Shown here in pieces: positions 37,210-50,398 of a stretch of DNA of 64,000 bases (its first letter is position 1; every line of letters starts with the position of its first letter). The stretch lies in NCBI GenBank assembly GCA_902728285.1, contig CACVBU010001176.1, forward strand, positions 377,858 through 441,857, written 5' to 3'. A model generated the notes under the pieces. The model saw nothing but the letters and a program-made list of their open reading frames with translations, had not been told where the DNA came from and did not search any database. The translations under genes were made by a program, and so were the position numbers. The stretch is from Clytia hemisphaerica. Taxonomy: Eukaryota; Cnidaria; Hydrozoa; Leptothecata; Clytiidae.

Positions 37210-38560
37210 ATGCTTTTGACGAATCTGATGGTAAAAGTGATAGTTTCAATGAATCGGATGGTAAAATTGATGATTTTGAACAAGCTGATTGTAAAACGGA
37301 TGGTTTCAATGAATTTAATGGTAGAATTGATGGTTTTGACGAATCTGATGGTAAAATTGATGGATTTGATGAGTCTGACGAGTCTGATAGTAAAATTGAT
37401 GGTTTTGAAAAAGTTGATTGTAAAATTAATGGTTTTGGTGAATCTGATGGTAAAATTGATGGTTTTGGTGAATCTGATGTTAAAATTGATGGTTTCGATG
37501 ATTCTGATAGTAAAATTAATGATTTTGACGGTTCGGATGGTAAAATTGATGGTTTCGATGATTCTGATGTTAAAATTGATGGTTTCGATGATTCTGATAG
37601 TAAAATTAATGATTTTGACGGTTCGGATGGTAAAATTGATGGTTTCGATGATTCTGATGTTAAAATTGATGGTTTTGATGAATCAGATGGTAAAATTAAT
37701 GATTTTGGTGATTCTGATGGTAAAATTGATGATTTTGATGATTCTGATGGTAAAATTGATGGTTTCAATGATTTTAATGGTAAAGTTGATGGTTTTGATG
37801 ATTCTGATGGTAAAATTGATGGTTTTGATGATTCTGATGGTAAAATTGATGGTTTCGATGATTCTGATGGTAAAGATTGATGGTTTTAATGATTCTGATG
37901 GTAAAGATTGATGGTTTTAATGATTCTGATGGTAAAATTGATGGTTTTGATGATTCTGATGGTAAAATTGATGGTTTTGATGATTCTGATGGTAAAATTG
38001 ATGGTTTTGGTGATTCTGATGGTAAAATTGATGGTTTTGATGATTCTGATGTTAAAATTGATGGTTTCGATGATTCTGATGGTAAAATTAATGATTTTGA
38101 TGATTCTGATGATAAAATTGATGGTTTCGATGATTCTGATGGTAAAATTGATGGTTTTGATGATTCTGATGGTAAAATTGATGGTTTTTGATGATTCTGA
38201 TGGTAAAATTGATGGTTTTGATGATTCTTGATGGTTTTAAAATGATGGTTTGATGATTCTGATGGTAAAATTGATGGTTTTGATTTCTGATGTAAAATGG
38301 CTGATGGTAAAATTAATGATTTCGATGATTCTGATGAAAATTGATGGTTCGATGTTCTGATGGTAAAATTGTGGTTTTCGATGATTCTGATGGTAAATTG
38401 ATTTTCGATGATGGTTTGATGGTTTTGGTGAATCTGATGGTTAAATTTGATTGATTCTGATGGTTTGATGATTCTGATGGTAAAATGATGGTTTTTTGAT
38501 TAAAATTTGATTTTGATTCTAATTGTAAAATTGATGGTTTTGATGAAATGATGGCGAAAT
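37210..38560 (+). repeat. 30-bp minisatellite, about 45 units
   Basis: The unit is GATGGTTTTGATGATTCTGATGGTAAAATT. Because 30 is a multiple of three, one frame stays open for 243 codons (37149-37880) as DGFDDSDGKI repeats. A second frame gives MVLMILMVKL repeats, and the minus strand is also open. Units at the left edge are more diverged, the centre has a 90-bp higher-order repeat (37491-37580 and 37581-37670), and from about 38220 the array decays with many indels. The long frame has only a GTG start and is broken by single-base insertions at about 37876, so coding is not shown. It lies between the two GPCR 5' ends. Confidence 0.9.
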
Positions 38561-41500
38561 TGTGGAGACAAGGCTTTTGGTGAAACTTCCGTCAAAAATT
38601 AAAACGATGATAATGAATTGGTGATATAATTGAGGACCTTAATTTCCTTTGGGTACTCTTTCATTGTTTTCTTTCATTGATTTTATTTTTTACTTTTGTA
38701 AATCACTTTGACTGTTGTTTAAATACCTCTAGCCTTAATTAGTGGAATGCATGTAGGAACATGATATCGAAATGAGACTCGTTTGAATTACAATCTAGAT
38801 AGAGATAATTGTGATATAGAAGGACAAAAAGGAAGTCATATATTTTCTATTTATAAGGAATAAGAAAAATGAAAACAAAAGATGCTCCTGATATTTCTGG
38901 TTTCCTGGCGAGATGTCAAAAAATATTTTTTGGTTAATCAATACATGCACTTTTTTATAAGAACCAGTAGATTTATGTTGGGATGTTATTCTTATTGTAG
39001 GAAAAAATTTTTCTTGTTCATTGCGCCCAGGGATGAATAAAGATATTCTATTCTGATGTCTGCTCCCAACTTTTAACACTAGTTTACATTTTTGAATTTT
39101 AAAAGTTTCTCATTTAAGGGAACAATATGCTTTCAAAACAGCGTACGAAAATCTTTCTTATAAATCGAATCATCATTGAAAGGAAAATTCATTTTCTTCC
39201 TTTAGCCGACATCAATATTTCTAATTACATTCCAAACACTAAACCTTTTACCGGAAGTTCTTCTAACCTTAATTACATAATTATTTACGACTGTTTACGA
39301 CTGATATTATTAGATTGGTGCAGCAGTCTCAAATAAACTTTTAATAGCATAACATTAAGAGTTTGGGTTCTTGTTGCAAGCTGATTAAGAAGTGGTTTCA
39401 TTTATTACAATTTGAAAATAATGTTACTTTTTCGAGGTTTATCAATAGTTTTGATATTATCGGTAAGTGTGTTACTTGGCTGCTCTTAGTCGAGGATTAT
39501 GATGAAGTTCATATTTTGAAAAGGGGCATTTTTCTAGAGTTTTTTTGCAGAAAGGGCGATAGTCAGGGAGTTATAAAAAGAAGCATATATAAGCGATTGA
39601 CAATGAAATTTTTTAGTCGAAATTATTAACTTTTCCGTGCTTTAGTGCTTTAAGTTTTTTTCTCGCAAATTTTGCCTTTTTACGTAAGATATCATCTCAC
39701 GAAACAACCTGATATTGATGATTTTCGAAATAACTTCACGCGAAATTCTTGAAATCGTCTATTTGATAAAAGAGCTTACTTGAATTATTATCAGTCTGAT
39801 TATCATTGTTTTTACCAAGAGTTTTGGTTAATTTGATGGTAAGAAAATTGACTTATAGTATATCAACTTGACGATTTTTTAGGGGGAGTAAAAATCTTTA
39901 AAGGGAAATCAACCAATTCCTACAAAGAATTTATATTTTAATTTCTAGTGCCCGGCGTCGTCCGTAAATTCAATATACAAAAAAAATATTGTTCTTCATT
40001 TTTTTAGCCTATAAGGGTAATTAGACTATTTTAGCCGAAATCGGCAAAAGTCAACGGATATCAATAGTAGCGTCTTCTTCAAAAAATATTGGTTCCCATT
40101 GTCAGAGGAAGTTCATTTAAATTTTGACTTTGGGTAATTTTGTCGAGGATATATTCCAATTGTTCTGGCATTGTGCGCAAGTTAGAAATCGACTTTTTGT
40201 CGATTCAGCGATTTGCATATAAACATAAACAAATGCAAAATGCAAAGAGAGGAAGATTCATTATCGGAAAGTAGCCTATAAATCGGAACCCGATGAAAAA
40301 AAACATCATAGAGACCTCTACCATAAAAATAAAAACTCGTTCCCTCGGAAATGTTAAATGATTTCTTGTATTTTCCAAGAAAATGAAGAACAATATTTTC
40401 TTGTATAAAATGAACATTATGATTAAAACATTTTCCTTTATTTTCAAAGGAAAATTTTGTAGAGAAAATGTTTCCAGGAACTAATAAAGACATCTTGTAT
40501 TTGGCAAAGGAAAAATCCCAAGCAAATTCTTGTATTTTTCAAGGAAATCGACAATACAATTTCTTGTATTTTCCAAGGAAAAAAAAAATACATAAGTTTT
40601 AATATGTCCAAAAAAATTTCAAATAATTTTCGCTAGTTTTACCAAGGTGATTTTTCGAGAAAGCTAAAAAATGATAGAAGAATTATTTTGAAAAATAATC
40701 GAATCGAAACTGCAATTTATTTTTATCTAGCCGCAAGGAAAGAAGATCTTGCATTGCTAAAATCTACCACAATCAAGAGCATGCTTGTAAGACTATTCTT
40801 ATGCTAGGAGTTGTTTAGACATTGTGGCTAGCCATTGGCGTAGACGTTCGAGGGTGACTTTGAAAGACTTTGAATAGCTTTGAAAATTTGAAAATTAGAT
40901 ATCTAAAAATCAAAAAAGAAAAAGTGAACGAGTTGTCAATTTCAAAACGCTCGTAAGAATGTTCAAAAAGAAGATTAGAAAAAAAGGAAAAAAAATGTTT
41001 TCACGGCTTTCATTTTAAGACTGAAAATTGACCAATTGAAAAATCGATACAGAAAAGGCGCGAATAAGAATCGCTAGCGAAAAAGTTTCATGCGATAATG
41101 TAAGAGTTCGGATTTAAGGTATATAGATTACTATGTTTTATTTGAGTGGGAGACAATCAAAACTCATTTCAAAAGAGTTTTTGTTCAAACAGGTAAAATG
41201 GAGTATTTACTCGGATGTCCAGGGTCCCTTTTTTAGGCTTTAAAAAGTCGTATGAAATTGTACCTCTAGATTACTCGTAATATTCCATTGTTGAAAAGTA
41301 TGGGCTGAAAAAGAAGGGCGAACCTTACCCTTGCTTTCTTCCGAGTTTGATCTTTTGTTTGGCGATTTAAAGTAGGATGAAAAAAAGTCACACAATTTCC
41401 TGCCGCGATACCCACATATTGTGGTTCAGTTGCTGCACAAATTAATTTTAGTTTATTAATTTTGACGTTTACTTAATTTGGTGGTCCACCAAAGGGCTAT

Positions 41501-41794
41501 TTTTGGCGGAAATTTAATTTGGTTGTGGTTTTTTTTGTAGGATTTAGAAATGCTCTTCCATGTGAATGAAGCCATAGTAACACATTATCAGAAAAAGTCA
41601 TGAAGAATTTGATCTATTAATTATTTCTGCAAAGGTGCAAAGTAACTAACCTTCCCCCGACTAATTGAGGAATCAATCCCTATTTCCATTAAAGAAACAA
41701 AAATTGTGTAAAAGGCATGAAAATGCATCAATTTTAATTTCAAACTTGACTTTAATTTTTTATCTTCGATAACATTTTCACTCTTTGATTTTAG
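38561..41794. other. 5' flank of GPCR paralogue 2
   Basis: AT-rich; probably holds the promoter and first (signal peptide) exon of the plus-strand GPCR, which I could not identify. Short repeats of TTTCTTGTATTTTCCAAGGAAA type occur at 40360-40580. No other gene seen. Confidence 0.35.
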
Positions 41795-44700
41795 ATTACC
41801 GTCGACGAGGCGGTTTCTTCATCAAGACACAGGAAACCGTTAAATCTCGAGCTCATCCTTGGTGCGCGCGAACGCTTAAAGAGCGAATGTCATGGCGCAT
41901 ACGAAAACAAGAAAGCGCCCGGAGGTAAGTGCAATGTTTATACATTATCAGGAAAATAGGATGGGTGTTGTACTTTATTGATCATTTTGATAAAATACTT
42001 TGGTTAGAGAATAATTTAGTATATGGACAAAAAATTGGTCACTTGCCCCCAGACTTTTTCCCCGAGACAAGTTCTACTTTTCTCAATTCGAACCTAACTC
42101 GAGTATCTCCATAACTCAAACGCGATTTTTGACCTCTTCTTGAAATTTTAAACTATAAATCGAACAAAATACACGTTTGAACTATAGCTGCGCAGTATCT
42201 CATTCGGTATGAAGAGGGTATTCAAATTTCAAGGGATATAAGTCTATTTACACCAAGCATGACTTGACGGTTTGTTCTGAATGTAATGGCTCTGGCATTT
42301 GGCAAACTAAAGTCATTTATTTTGCCATCTCTACTCTGCTTACTCTACTCATAACAGTCACTTCTATTTGTCAGGATGTAAAATTGAATTCGATGGTCTC
42401 TGGCAATGCTGGCCACCAACTCCAATCAACGAAACAGTCAGAATACAATGTTCCTCTCTCATCTTCAAACCAGGTATGCCAAATTCAATTTTGTCATTGG
42501 TAGTAGTGTTAGTTTGTAGATTATAGATTAGTGAGTAGTGTGTTGGCAGCCGGCAGGGGAACTGTCCAAGCGGCAAACCTTTCGGTGAAGCACCCAAAGA
42601 CAAAAGCCCCAAATCGTTGTATTTCACTGCATGTATACGCTAGCACATGCTCACTTTATTTGCTAAAATCTCCCGCGGTAATTTTTTTTAATAAGAGCCT
42701 CGTAAGCACCATTCCAGTCTCGTGAAAGTCGTGAAAGGATAGAATACTGACTTTGGCGGTCGCCTCTCATTTCCTTTCTCATTAATCATACGCAAAAAGT
42801 TCTGACGAAGGGAAAATCAATTTTTGCAATATATTACCGACGTGAAACTTACTCTTTTTTGGATGCTTCGATACAAAACATTACGTCATGAATATCCCTT
42901 TAATGTAACACATATAAGTCGAAATTGATATATGAAGAACTATTTGGCAGAGCGCCAGGAATTGTAAAAAGTGTCATTGAATACAGGAACGAAATTATTA
43001 ATTGTGTAGGAGGCATAATTAACTTAATTTGATTCCTCTTGATTTTCCGGACAAGCAGTAATTTTTCATACATTTTCCGGTCACGTTTGTTTTGCTAAGT
43101 ACAAACGTCATAATAAATTAAATGAAAATATTGTTAATGCCCGCTTGACACAGAATACCATTGCAACATTCATCTAACGTCATATTTGGGATCTTTTGAA
43201 AACTATTATGGAAAAATTGCGAAACCCAGTAACCTTTCCAGATATTTTTTTCATCCCAGCTTGTATTAAGATCTTTCATTTCACCCCTGGCAAAAAGTCG
43301 TGAAACAGGGTTGCCAAAGGGGAGGAGAGTTGAAAAGAGATTGTATTAAGTCACTCTCACGTCGCGAGTACTTAACCTAATTGTTGACTCATTTTTCGAA
43401 GATTTTAAAAGGCGCCTTTTAATCATTTTTCTTTGAAAGAAATTTACTTACTTACTTCCCAACTTCCTTGGAAGAAGGTTTGATGGTCTTGCAATCACCA
43501 CTTTCACGATTCTCTCTAGCACGCGAGATCGCTTCATTCCTACGTTTTAATTTTTCAGGATACATAACAAGGAAATGTTTACCAAATGGTAAATGGGATA
43601 GACTCTCCAAAACTATCATCAGCACATGCAAATATCTGTCATTTGATGAGATGAGAAAACGAAAGAGCGATTTACTGTACAGTACTTTCGACCAATCCAA
43701 ACATCAGTTTATTGAAAAGGTAATTGTATGTGAAAATTAATTTTTACGCTCAAAAGAACAGGAAATAAACACAGTCTAGAGTACGGGGGGGAAGAACATT
43801 TTCCATCTTACCACACAGAATCCAGGCTTGGGTTTTAAACGTCTTTTCCACGAATAAATTTTGAATGCAGAGAGGCCCCAAAAATTGAGTGATGTGGCGT
43901 AAAGGGAAATGTTCAATTTTTTGAAAAAGCTGGCATACAACGTTCGATCAATCCAAGTGTATTATCAGCTCATTGTTAGTTTTCTGCATTTCTAAGTTTC
44001 ATTTTATTTCAACAGTAGGAAAATTGGTATTTTTTAGAAAATTAGGAGCCTTATTTCAAATTGAATTTTGCCGAAAAGTATTGCCCAAAATCAAGATGAA
44101 TCTTTGACAGCAACAGTATTTGAGGTTACTTTATGTTCATATATGGACGTTATTCGTGAACACTCTTCGTTTGTAGGAATTAAAGAGGGTTGACGAACAA
44201 GCCAAACATGTCAAGACCTTCACAACCATTGATGTTTACATGCGTTATATTGATCTCGGTATTTGTTTCATCAGTCTCATCCTCATCGTTTGCTTCGTGT
44301 AAGTTTTCACATAGACTTTGTTTTTGTCTAAACCTTTATCGGATAAATAAGCTCGTGAAAATTCGTTAACAAGTTTTGCTTTCAAGTGAGTTTACAGCCG
44401 GTTAAGTGGAGTGTTTCTTCGAAACTCTATCGAGGCAGTTTTTTATCTCGGCTACTTTCAATATCAGTAGTTAACTCTTCTCACATGTATATTTTCCTAC
44501 TTTCACTAGTTTTGTAAGAAACTTGATGTACATTGCTTTTTCTTCAACGTTTGAAAGAATTGTTGAATTTTAACAATACTTGCTACAATCCTTCAAGAAA
44601 TATTTGAGACAAAGGGGAGTTCCCGGTGTAATTTTGAACACCACAATTGATTTTTAGGCGCCTTAAACTAGAGTTGGAAAGTAGAGTTTTAACTCTGAGT

Positions 44701-47700
44701 TTTAACATGAGACATAAGACTTAGGAGCTTAGGATCTCAGGATTTAAAAGCTCAAATTTGCTCGAATGAGGCTTGGAATATAGCCTAGAAGCCAGCAAAC
44801 CCCTCTAAAATCGAAACATTCAATGGAAGAAAGTGGAAGTGCTAAAATAGCAATTCTCGCCCGAACTTTGAATTCTGAAAAACGTTAAAATACACTAAAA
44901 TCTCAATATATTTCGAGGGAGATTGTAGTAGTGGGCAATTTTTTTGATACAGTGTAAGTAGTACGCCTTGACAAATAGGTCAAATGGTCCAGTTTGTTTT
45001 TTGCGCATACAGGAAAAAGTATAAAGATTGTCGTGATTTTTCCAATAATTCAAGGTGTGAAATTTACTAATAGATTGCCGCTTTCACCGTGAATTTGCCC
45101 GAAAAATCACTGTGATTTGTTCAGTTTATATTTTGAAGGAGTGATCGATTAGAGAAAAGTGCTGATAACCATATTTCGTTTTTTCTTATAGTTCTTCAAA
45201 AGACCAACGTTTCATCTTACACAAATATTTGATCCTAGCATTTTTCCTGATGGAGCCTCTGTACCTTTTCAATGAACTGTATCTCAATGATGAACTCCAT
45301 GTACAGGTGTGTGTTGTTCATTTTTATAAGATTTACACTTTTATTCATACCTAAGCTCAATTTTTTGTTTTAAAGAATGACCTTATTGTTTAAGGACAAT
45401 ATAACTTTAAAACCTCTTTGTTAGTTGAGTCTTACCAAGAGGCACACTCTCTCTTTAAAAAAAGTTATCTAACAAAATTCCGTTGATTTTTTTCCAAATT
45501 TCTGTCTTGCCATCTAAATGAAAACAGTATTTCAAACACTGGACGTACTCTTGCAATTTCCGAAGATACGATGGAGCTTTCAACTGCCGGCATTGGCTGT
45601 AATTTTCGAAATTTGTCACTATTTCAGAAAACGTGTACTATTGTTTGGTTGTTCAAGATGTACCTCATTATGGTTCAAATTTCTATGATGTTCAGTGAAG
45701 GATTCTATCAGTTCAGACAATTCTATTTCGTCTTCATCACCAAATCGAATGTTTACAAATACATCGCATTCTCTTATGGTATGTCCTCCTATTTCAGTGT
45801 AAAAGCTGATGGGTAAATTTCTTCTACTGGGCTACTAACCACACCTCATTTTCGGCCCGAGGGGCCCCATAGGGGTGTGCTTTTGATAAAGTGCACTGTG
45901 CATTTTTAGCTGGATGCAATGTCGTTGTTAAGAAATTGAATGTAATCAGGGGTTTGTGGTCAAGTTTCAACGAAATGGTGGTTTCAAAATTGGAGCCACA
46001 AGATTGACTTTTCTTGCACTGGATTTAGAGGGAGCTCGAAAAGCTCCATGATTTACTCTTTGAATAGCTCAAAGTCACTTCTTTCCTCTGGTATATTTTA
46101 CCCAGAATAACTTTTCCATTTTCAACAATCTCACTGTAGGCTTTCCAGTCATCATTGTGTTTGGTATCTACTTCCCTATCATGCATTCTACCATCTCCTT
46201 TGCAGATCCGTTCCGAGTGTAAGTCATCTCTTCGTTTATTATTTTAAATATTTAAGCCGATTGGCAGTGAGACAGCAAAGATAAGCTTTAACCAATAACG
46301 GGTGCTAAGATATAAACATGCAAGAGTTCGATCTTTGTTAAGACCAATTTTAAACTACTCTCGGGTACCTAATAGCCGGGGACCGCTAATTAATTTTTCG
46401 AAAATATTCCACCAAGGGCATTTTTTATTCCAAACCCCCCCCTCCGCTTATTAAGTTTTGAGATTTTTTCCTAACCCCCGCTTATTCCAAACCCCGTATT
46501 CCTAACCCCCGTATATTAGGTACCTGAGAGTAGGTCAATTTTCCCCTACTTGAATTTCAGCCTTCAAAACAAAATTCTATGATATTTACATATAAGTATA
46601 ACCGAGACTTACTTTCATAGAATATCTTCTTTGCTTTCCAGATGCTGGTCGTACTATGAAAGACAGAAGTATTCTTATATCATGTACACACCAATGTTTC
46701 TCTTGTTATTCGTAAGTATGCTGGTTGAAATTTGTTATTTTGGGAATCCCTATGTTGAGGAGGTCTTTTTTGGGAAAGGTGGATTCCTAGATTTTTTTCA
46801 ATTTTCAAGACTTCCTTGGATTTTTATTCTCATTTTTTGGACCACCCTGGATTTTTGACCTCGTTTTACTGATCATCCTGGATTTTATTTTAAGAATCTG
46901 TTCTTTCCATTGATTTCAGTTGAATTTGATGATTACAATCTATATGATGAATTTGATCATCACCAAGTTGAGAGGTGAAAAAACCACAGAATTCAATAAA
47001 GCAAAGTAAGTATTCGTTTCTTCTTCAATGAGGATTGTGTTCTTAAGTCATTCCGTTAATTTAGTCACTGATGCAAGCATTTATTGACGTTGTTCGAACT
47101 TGGTAAACTAGAGCTCAAACCCTATGATTAACGTCTCGGGTACATAATAAGCCCCCCGCTAATTAATTTTTTAAAGATTTTTCACCCAGGACATTCTTAT
47201 TCCAACCAACCAACCCCCCCCCCCCGCGCTTATTAGCTACCCGAGAGTATTATGTTTCAGCTCTGAAATAGTAACAATAATTTATCAATAAACACCATCC
47301 CTTAAAACCAAAATCAGTAATAACGTTTACCATCTTTCTTATAGGAAAGGAGCACGTGGTTTTATGGTTCTGGTGGTCTTATTGGGATTTGGTTACATGA
47401 TCACTTTGATGGGACCAAAATATAATTACCCTTACCAATACGTCAAAGCTGTTGTACAACCACTTCAGGTAAGCTTTATCTATGGAGGGCTTTGTAGGGT
47501 ATAAATTACCGAAATTCCGCTTAATTTTCATGAGATTTACTGGTGGGCTTAGCGACCGTTGTGTAGTGGTAGAGCATCCGGCTATGGTTCGCAAGGATGT
47601 AGGTTCAACCCTCAGTGGGGTCATACCAAAGATTCTCAAAATGCTACTTGATGCCTCTCTGCTTGTTCAGCAATTAAGAGACAGATCAAGGGTAAGTGGA

Positions 47701-48604
47701 GTAATCCAAAGAGAAAGAGTGGCGCCCTCTCCTACCTTCGGGTGGATAGCTATCGAAAGAGGAGCCCTCGGGTCTCCTCTGACTGCGGTCACAGACTTAC
47801 TGGTGGGTATTCTGTTTACTTGAATACCAATATTTACTCTTTCATTATTCAAATATCTGTGGAAAAAAGTCGCCTAACCAGGCTTTCTTTATATAATAAC
47901 AAATGCACCCCTGATTCAGAGACTAGGTTGGACCTCTTATTCAATGGGAAAAATACTAGTTTTCAACTTTTTAATCTCTATCCAAATGTAGTCTAGAGGT
48001 CTGGTAACCCATCTATCAAAAGTATGAGAATTGGTATTTTAGCTCATTCATTTTATCCCACCGTGAGTCACCATTGCCCAGGTCTTTCCACAATTTGAAG
48101 ATTTGACGACAACAACGAACTTTCTATTTTCAGGGTATTTTGGTGTGTCTGTTACAAGTGATCTTCAGTCAACAAGTTTTCAAAGGGTACAGAAGATGGC
48201 TCAAGAAATGTTTAAGAAGGCATAATGTAAGTGATACAATTATCAATGGCTTGTTTTTAAAAAAATAGTGAAAGCCGAAAGTATTGGAAAATTCAATTTG
48301 AAAATCGACTGGAAAAAATTTTAATTTGATAATGATTTTGGCCAAAAATATCCTCCAAAGGTCTTTTAAAAGAAGGGACAAGAAAGCTCTTTCGAGTTAA
48401 GGAGACATTTGCGATATAGGAGTTCGAGTCAAGGAGAGTATACTGTATTTTCATTTTGTTATGTTATTTTTTCGAGTTAATGTACTGTATTTTTATTTTG
48501 GTATTTCTTTCTTTCAATAGGAGGAGCGTCACTTTTCAGAACGCAGACGACAGGGTTCCATAGCAAGCGGTACGTCCGCATCTTCAGCTAAAGATCTCTA
48601 TTGA
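41795..48604 (+). CDS. class B1 (secretin-family) GPCR, paralogue 2, 5'-partial
   Basis: Twelve exons: 41795-41924, 42375-42473, 43559-43719, 44177-44298, 45192-45306, 45628-45778, 46140-46218, 46642-46711, 46920-47005, 47345-47468, 48134-48226 and 48521-48604 (437 aa plus a missing N-terminus). It encodes a peptide-hormone receptor. The hormone-binding domain carries six cysteines, with FDGLWQCWPPTPINET and RKCLPNGKWDR. Seven membrane segments follow, with MMFSEGFYQFRQFYF after TM3, VCWSYYE in the second extracellular loop, ARGFMVLVVLLGFGYM in TM6 and QGILVCLLQVIFSQQV in TM7. The tail is short, basic and then serine-rich (SIASGTSASSAKDLY). As in paralogue 1, the usual family TM4 GWG and TM7 NxEV are not kept. 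Exon lengths match paralogue 1 closely. The frame between 45528 and 45627 was left out because the paralogue starts directly at the TM3 exon. Confidence 0.9.
46358..46530. mobile_element. poly-C MITE 'CTCTCGGGTACC', copy 2
   Basis: Lies in the intron between GPCR exons at 46218 and 46642. Ends TA|CTCTCGGGTACCTAATA and TATTAGGTACCTGAGAG|TA, with internal CCCCC runs and GCTAATTAATTTTTCGAAAA. 173 bp. Confidence 0.85.
47134..47247. mobile_element. poly-C MITE, copy 3 (short, decayed)
   Basis: Lies in the GPCR intron 47006-47344. Ends CTCGGGTAC and GCTACCCGAGAG|TA, with GCTAATTAATTTTT and a 12-C run. 114 bp, an internal-deletion form of the family. Confidence 0.75.
47555..47830 (+). mobile_element. 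tRNA-derived SINE
   Basis: Lies in the GPCR intron 47469-48133. The head resembles a tRNA: A-box-like GTGTAGTGGTAGAGC, then GGTTCAACCC as a B box 35-40 bp on. The body has GCTTGTTCAGCAATTAA and GAGTGGCGCCCTC, shared with the SINE at 26.4-26.7 kb. It is not a functional tRNA gene because no acceptor-stem pairing follows the B box. Confidence 0.7.
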
Positions 48605-50398
48605 TTGGTGGATATTTTGGCGGAAGTGAGTCGAATTATGCAAGATTCTGTTGTTCGATCAAACTTTCGATGACTGAATTTAAACACTGGTTTAGACAGC
48701 TTTGACTCAACCAGCCAATATAATTTTCCTTCTTAATATTTTCATTTCCGTATAAATTGTATAGTGCGTAGCAACTCATTCGCCTTATGGAAGAAAACAT
48801 TTGACATGCACAACAGATTACCTCTATAAATTCTAATGTTTCTTTCCGTAATATTGTAGACTGCGTAACTTTGCCAAACAAAAACCTCTCTATTATTATC
48901 CTCATAATGGGGGAAAATTTTGAGCTTGGAAAATTGTCAGTACCCCTAAAATTAGTCCTTGTACAATATTGTTTTTCAATCACGAGATACTGAGTGAATA
49001 GTGTATAAATATAACCTGAGATCAGTGTTTTCTGCCCAACACGCTAAAGCTCTAAGGGGATGGGTGGAAACAAGCAATCTGACGAATATACAATCTCATT
49101 TTCTTGAGGTCCGTGCACCGCCAAGAGTAAGCTGGGAACGACAAAAAAGTAGCGAAACAAAGTTGAAATAGGGCGCCGTATCAGGAAAATTTACTTGATT
49201 TTCTGGCGCATAACAAGATCTTCTTGTTGTAGAGTTTTCCGCGCGATGACTATTTTCCTTAGATAGTTAATTTTCAAGCGCCTTCAGAGGTTCACCGTGC
49301 TCGTAAGAAAATTATGACCAGCTGTTATCAAGTTACATAAACAAAGCCATGACTGCCTTATCACAGGTTCTATCTATGTTTATGACAATATATTCGAATA
49401 TTGTGATTTAGGATTAAAATTTCGTCGGAAATTTCGAATTGTATATTTTTGCTTTATTTTATGGAGATTTTTAGTTTGATTGATCTCAAGTATTGATGTT
49501 ATGAGAGTATAACTAACAATTCAATACAGCTTTATCTGTATGACCTGTGTATATAACTTACCTCTTAGCACTTTCACTGCTCTATGGGAAATTAACTCAC
49601 ATATTCACACATTCATGCATGCTAATAAAATTCAGGTATATTTGGTCTTTCCATCGTTTATGGGAAATTGATTTTAATTACATTTATTTTGGACCTATAT
49701 TCGAGAAACTCTTATCGCTAAATAATGTTTATATCGCTTTATTTCCAAGAATGGGTGAAAATTCTTCTCGGAACCAGTGGAGATAGGGCATTCTCTTATC
49801 GAACAATTTAACGACTCTAAAAATGATATACCCTTTTTTGGTAATCTTTATACTCCTTATTCCTACTATTTGTATTATAATTTATTTTCAATAATATTTT
49901 TATTTTTAAACAGAATCATTATTTTTGTAAAGAATGATGAAAATTAGTTAAATAATAATTCAAATTTTTGTTAAATTTCACTTGTGAGCTGTTTCTAAAA
50001 AATGATTTTTGGAAAAAATAATTCCCGGGTAAATCTAAAGACAAAAAAGATCACTCGTTATTTAGCGGACACTCTTTCAAATACCGGACAGTTTCAAAGT
50101 GTAATTTTCAAATAGATTATCTGTGATAAACGGAATCAGAAATCTGATAGGTAATTATTCAGTACGTATTTGTTAATCATGAATGGATTTGATGTTCTTC
50201 CCAAGAGGGGACCTTTCAAGTTTCGAGTTTGAAAAGGGGATTCCTCAGGGCTTTCAATCGGTGAACGAAAGAAAAGTGATTAAAATGGATTCCCAAACAA
50301 ACATACCTAATATTTCTGGTCTGAACATAGCTCTAGTGTGTTTGGTGCTGATCAAGGTGTACCCCTCATAAGTGGCGATTGTAATTTATTACAAAGTA
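48605..50398. other. 3' flank of GPCR paralogue 2
   Basis: Probably 3' UTR and intergenic sequence. A 115-codon minus-strand frame (48636-48983) shows no domain and no splice context. Nothing else seen. Confidence 0.4.

Noticed and set aside
37149..37880. 243-codon frame over the minisatellite as a definite protein gene
   Set aside because: The 30-bp period makes several frames open by default, there is only a GTG start, and single-base insertions break it. Kept as a repeat with a coding question.
45528..45598. An extra GPCR exon (YFKHWTYSCNFRR...) before the TM3 exon
   Set aside because: The intron to the next exon would be 29 nt, the phase does not fit, and the paralogue splices straight to the TM3 exon.
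47555..47640. A tRNA gene
   Set aside because: A and B boxes are present, but there is no acceptor-stem pairing and a SINE body follows.
48636..48983. 115-codon minus-strand frame after the GPCR
   Set aside because: No domain, no splice context, lies in the likely 3' UTR of the opposite strand.
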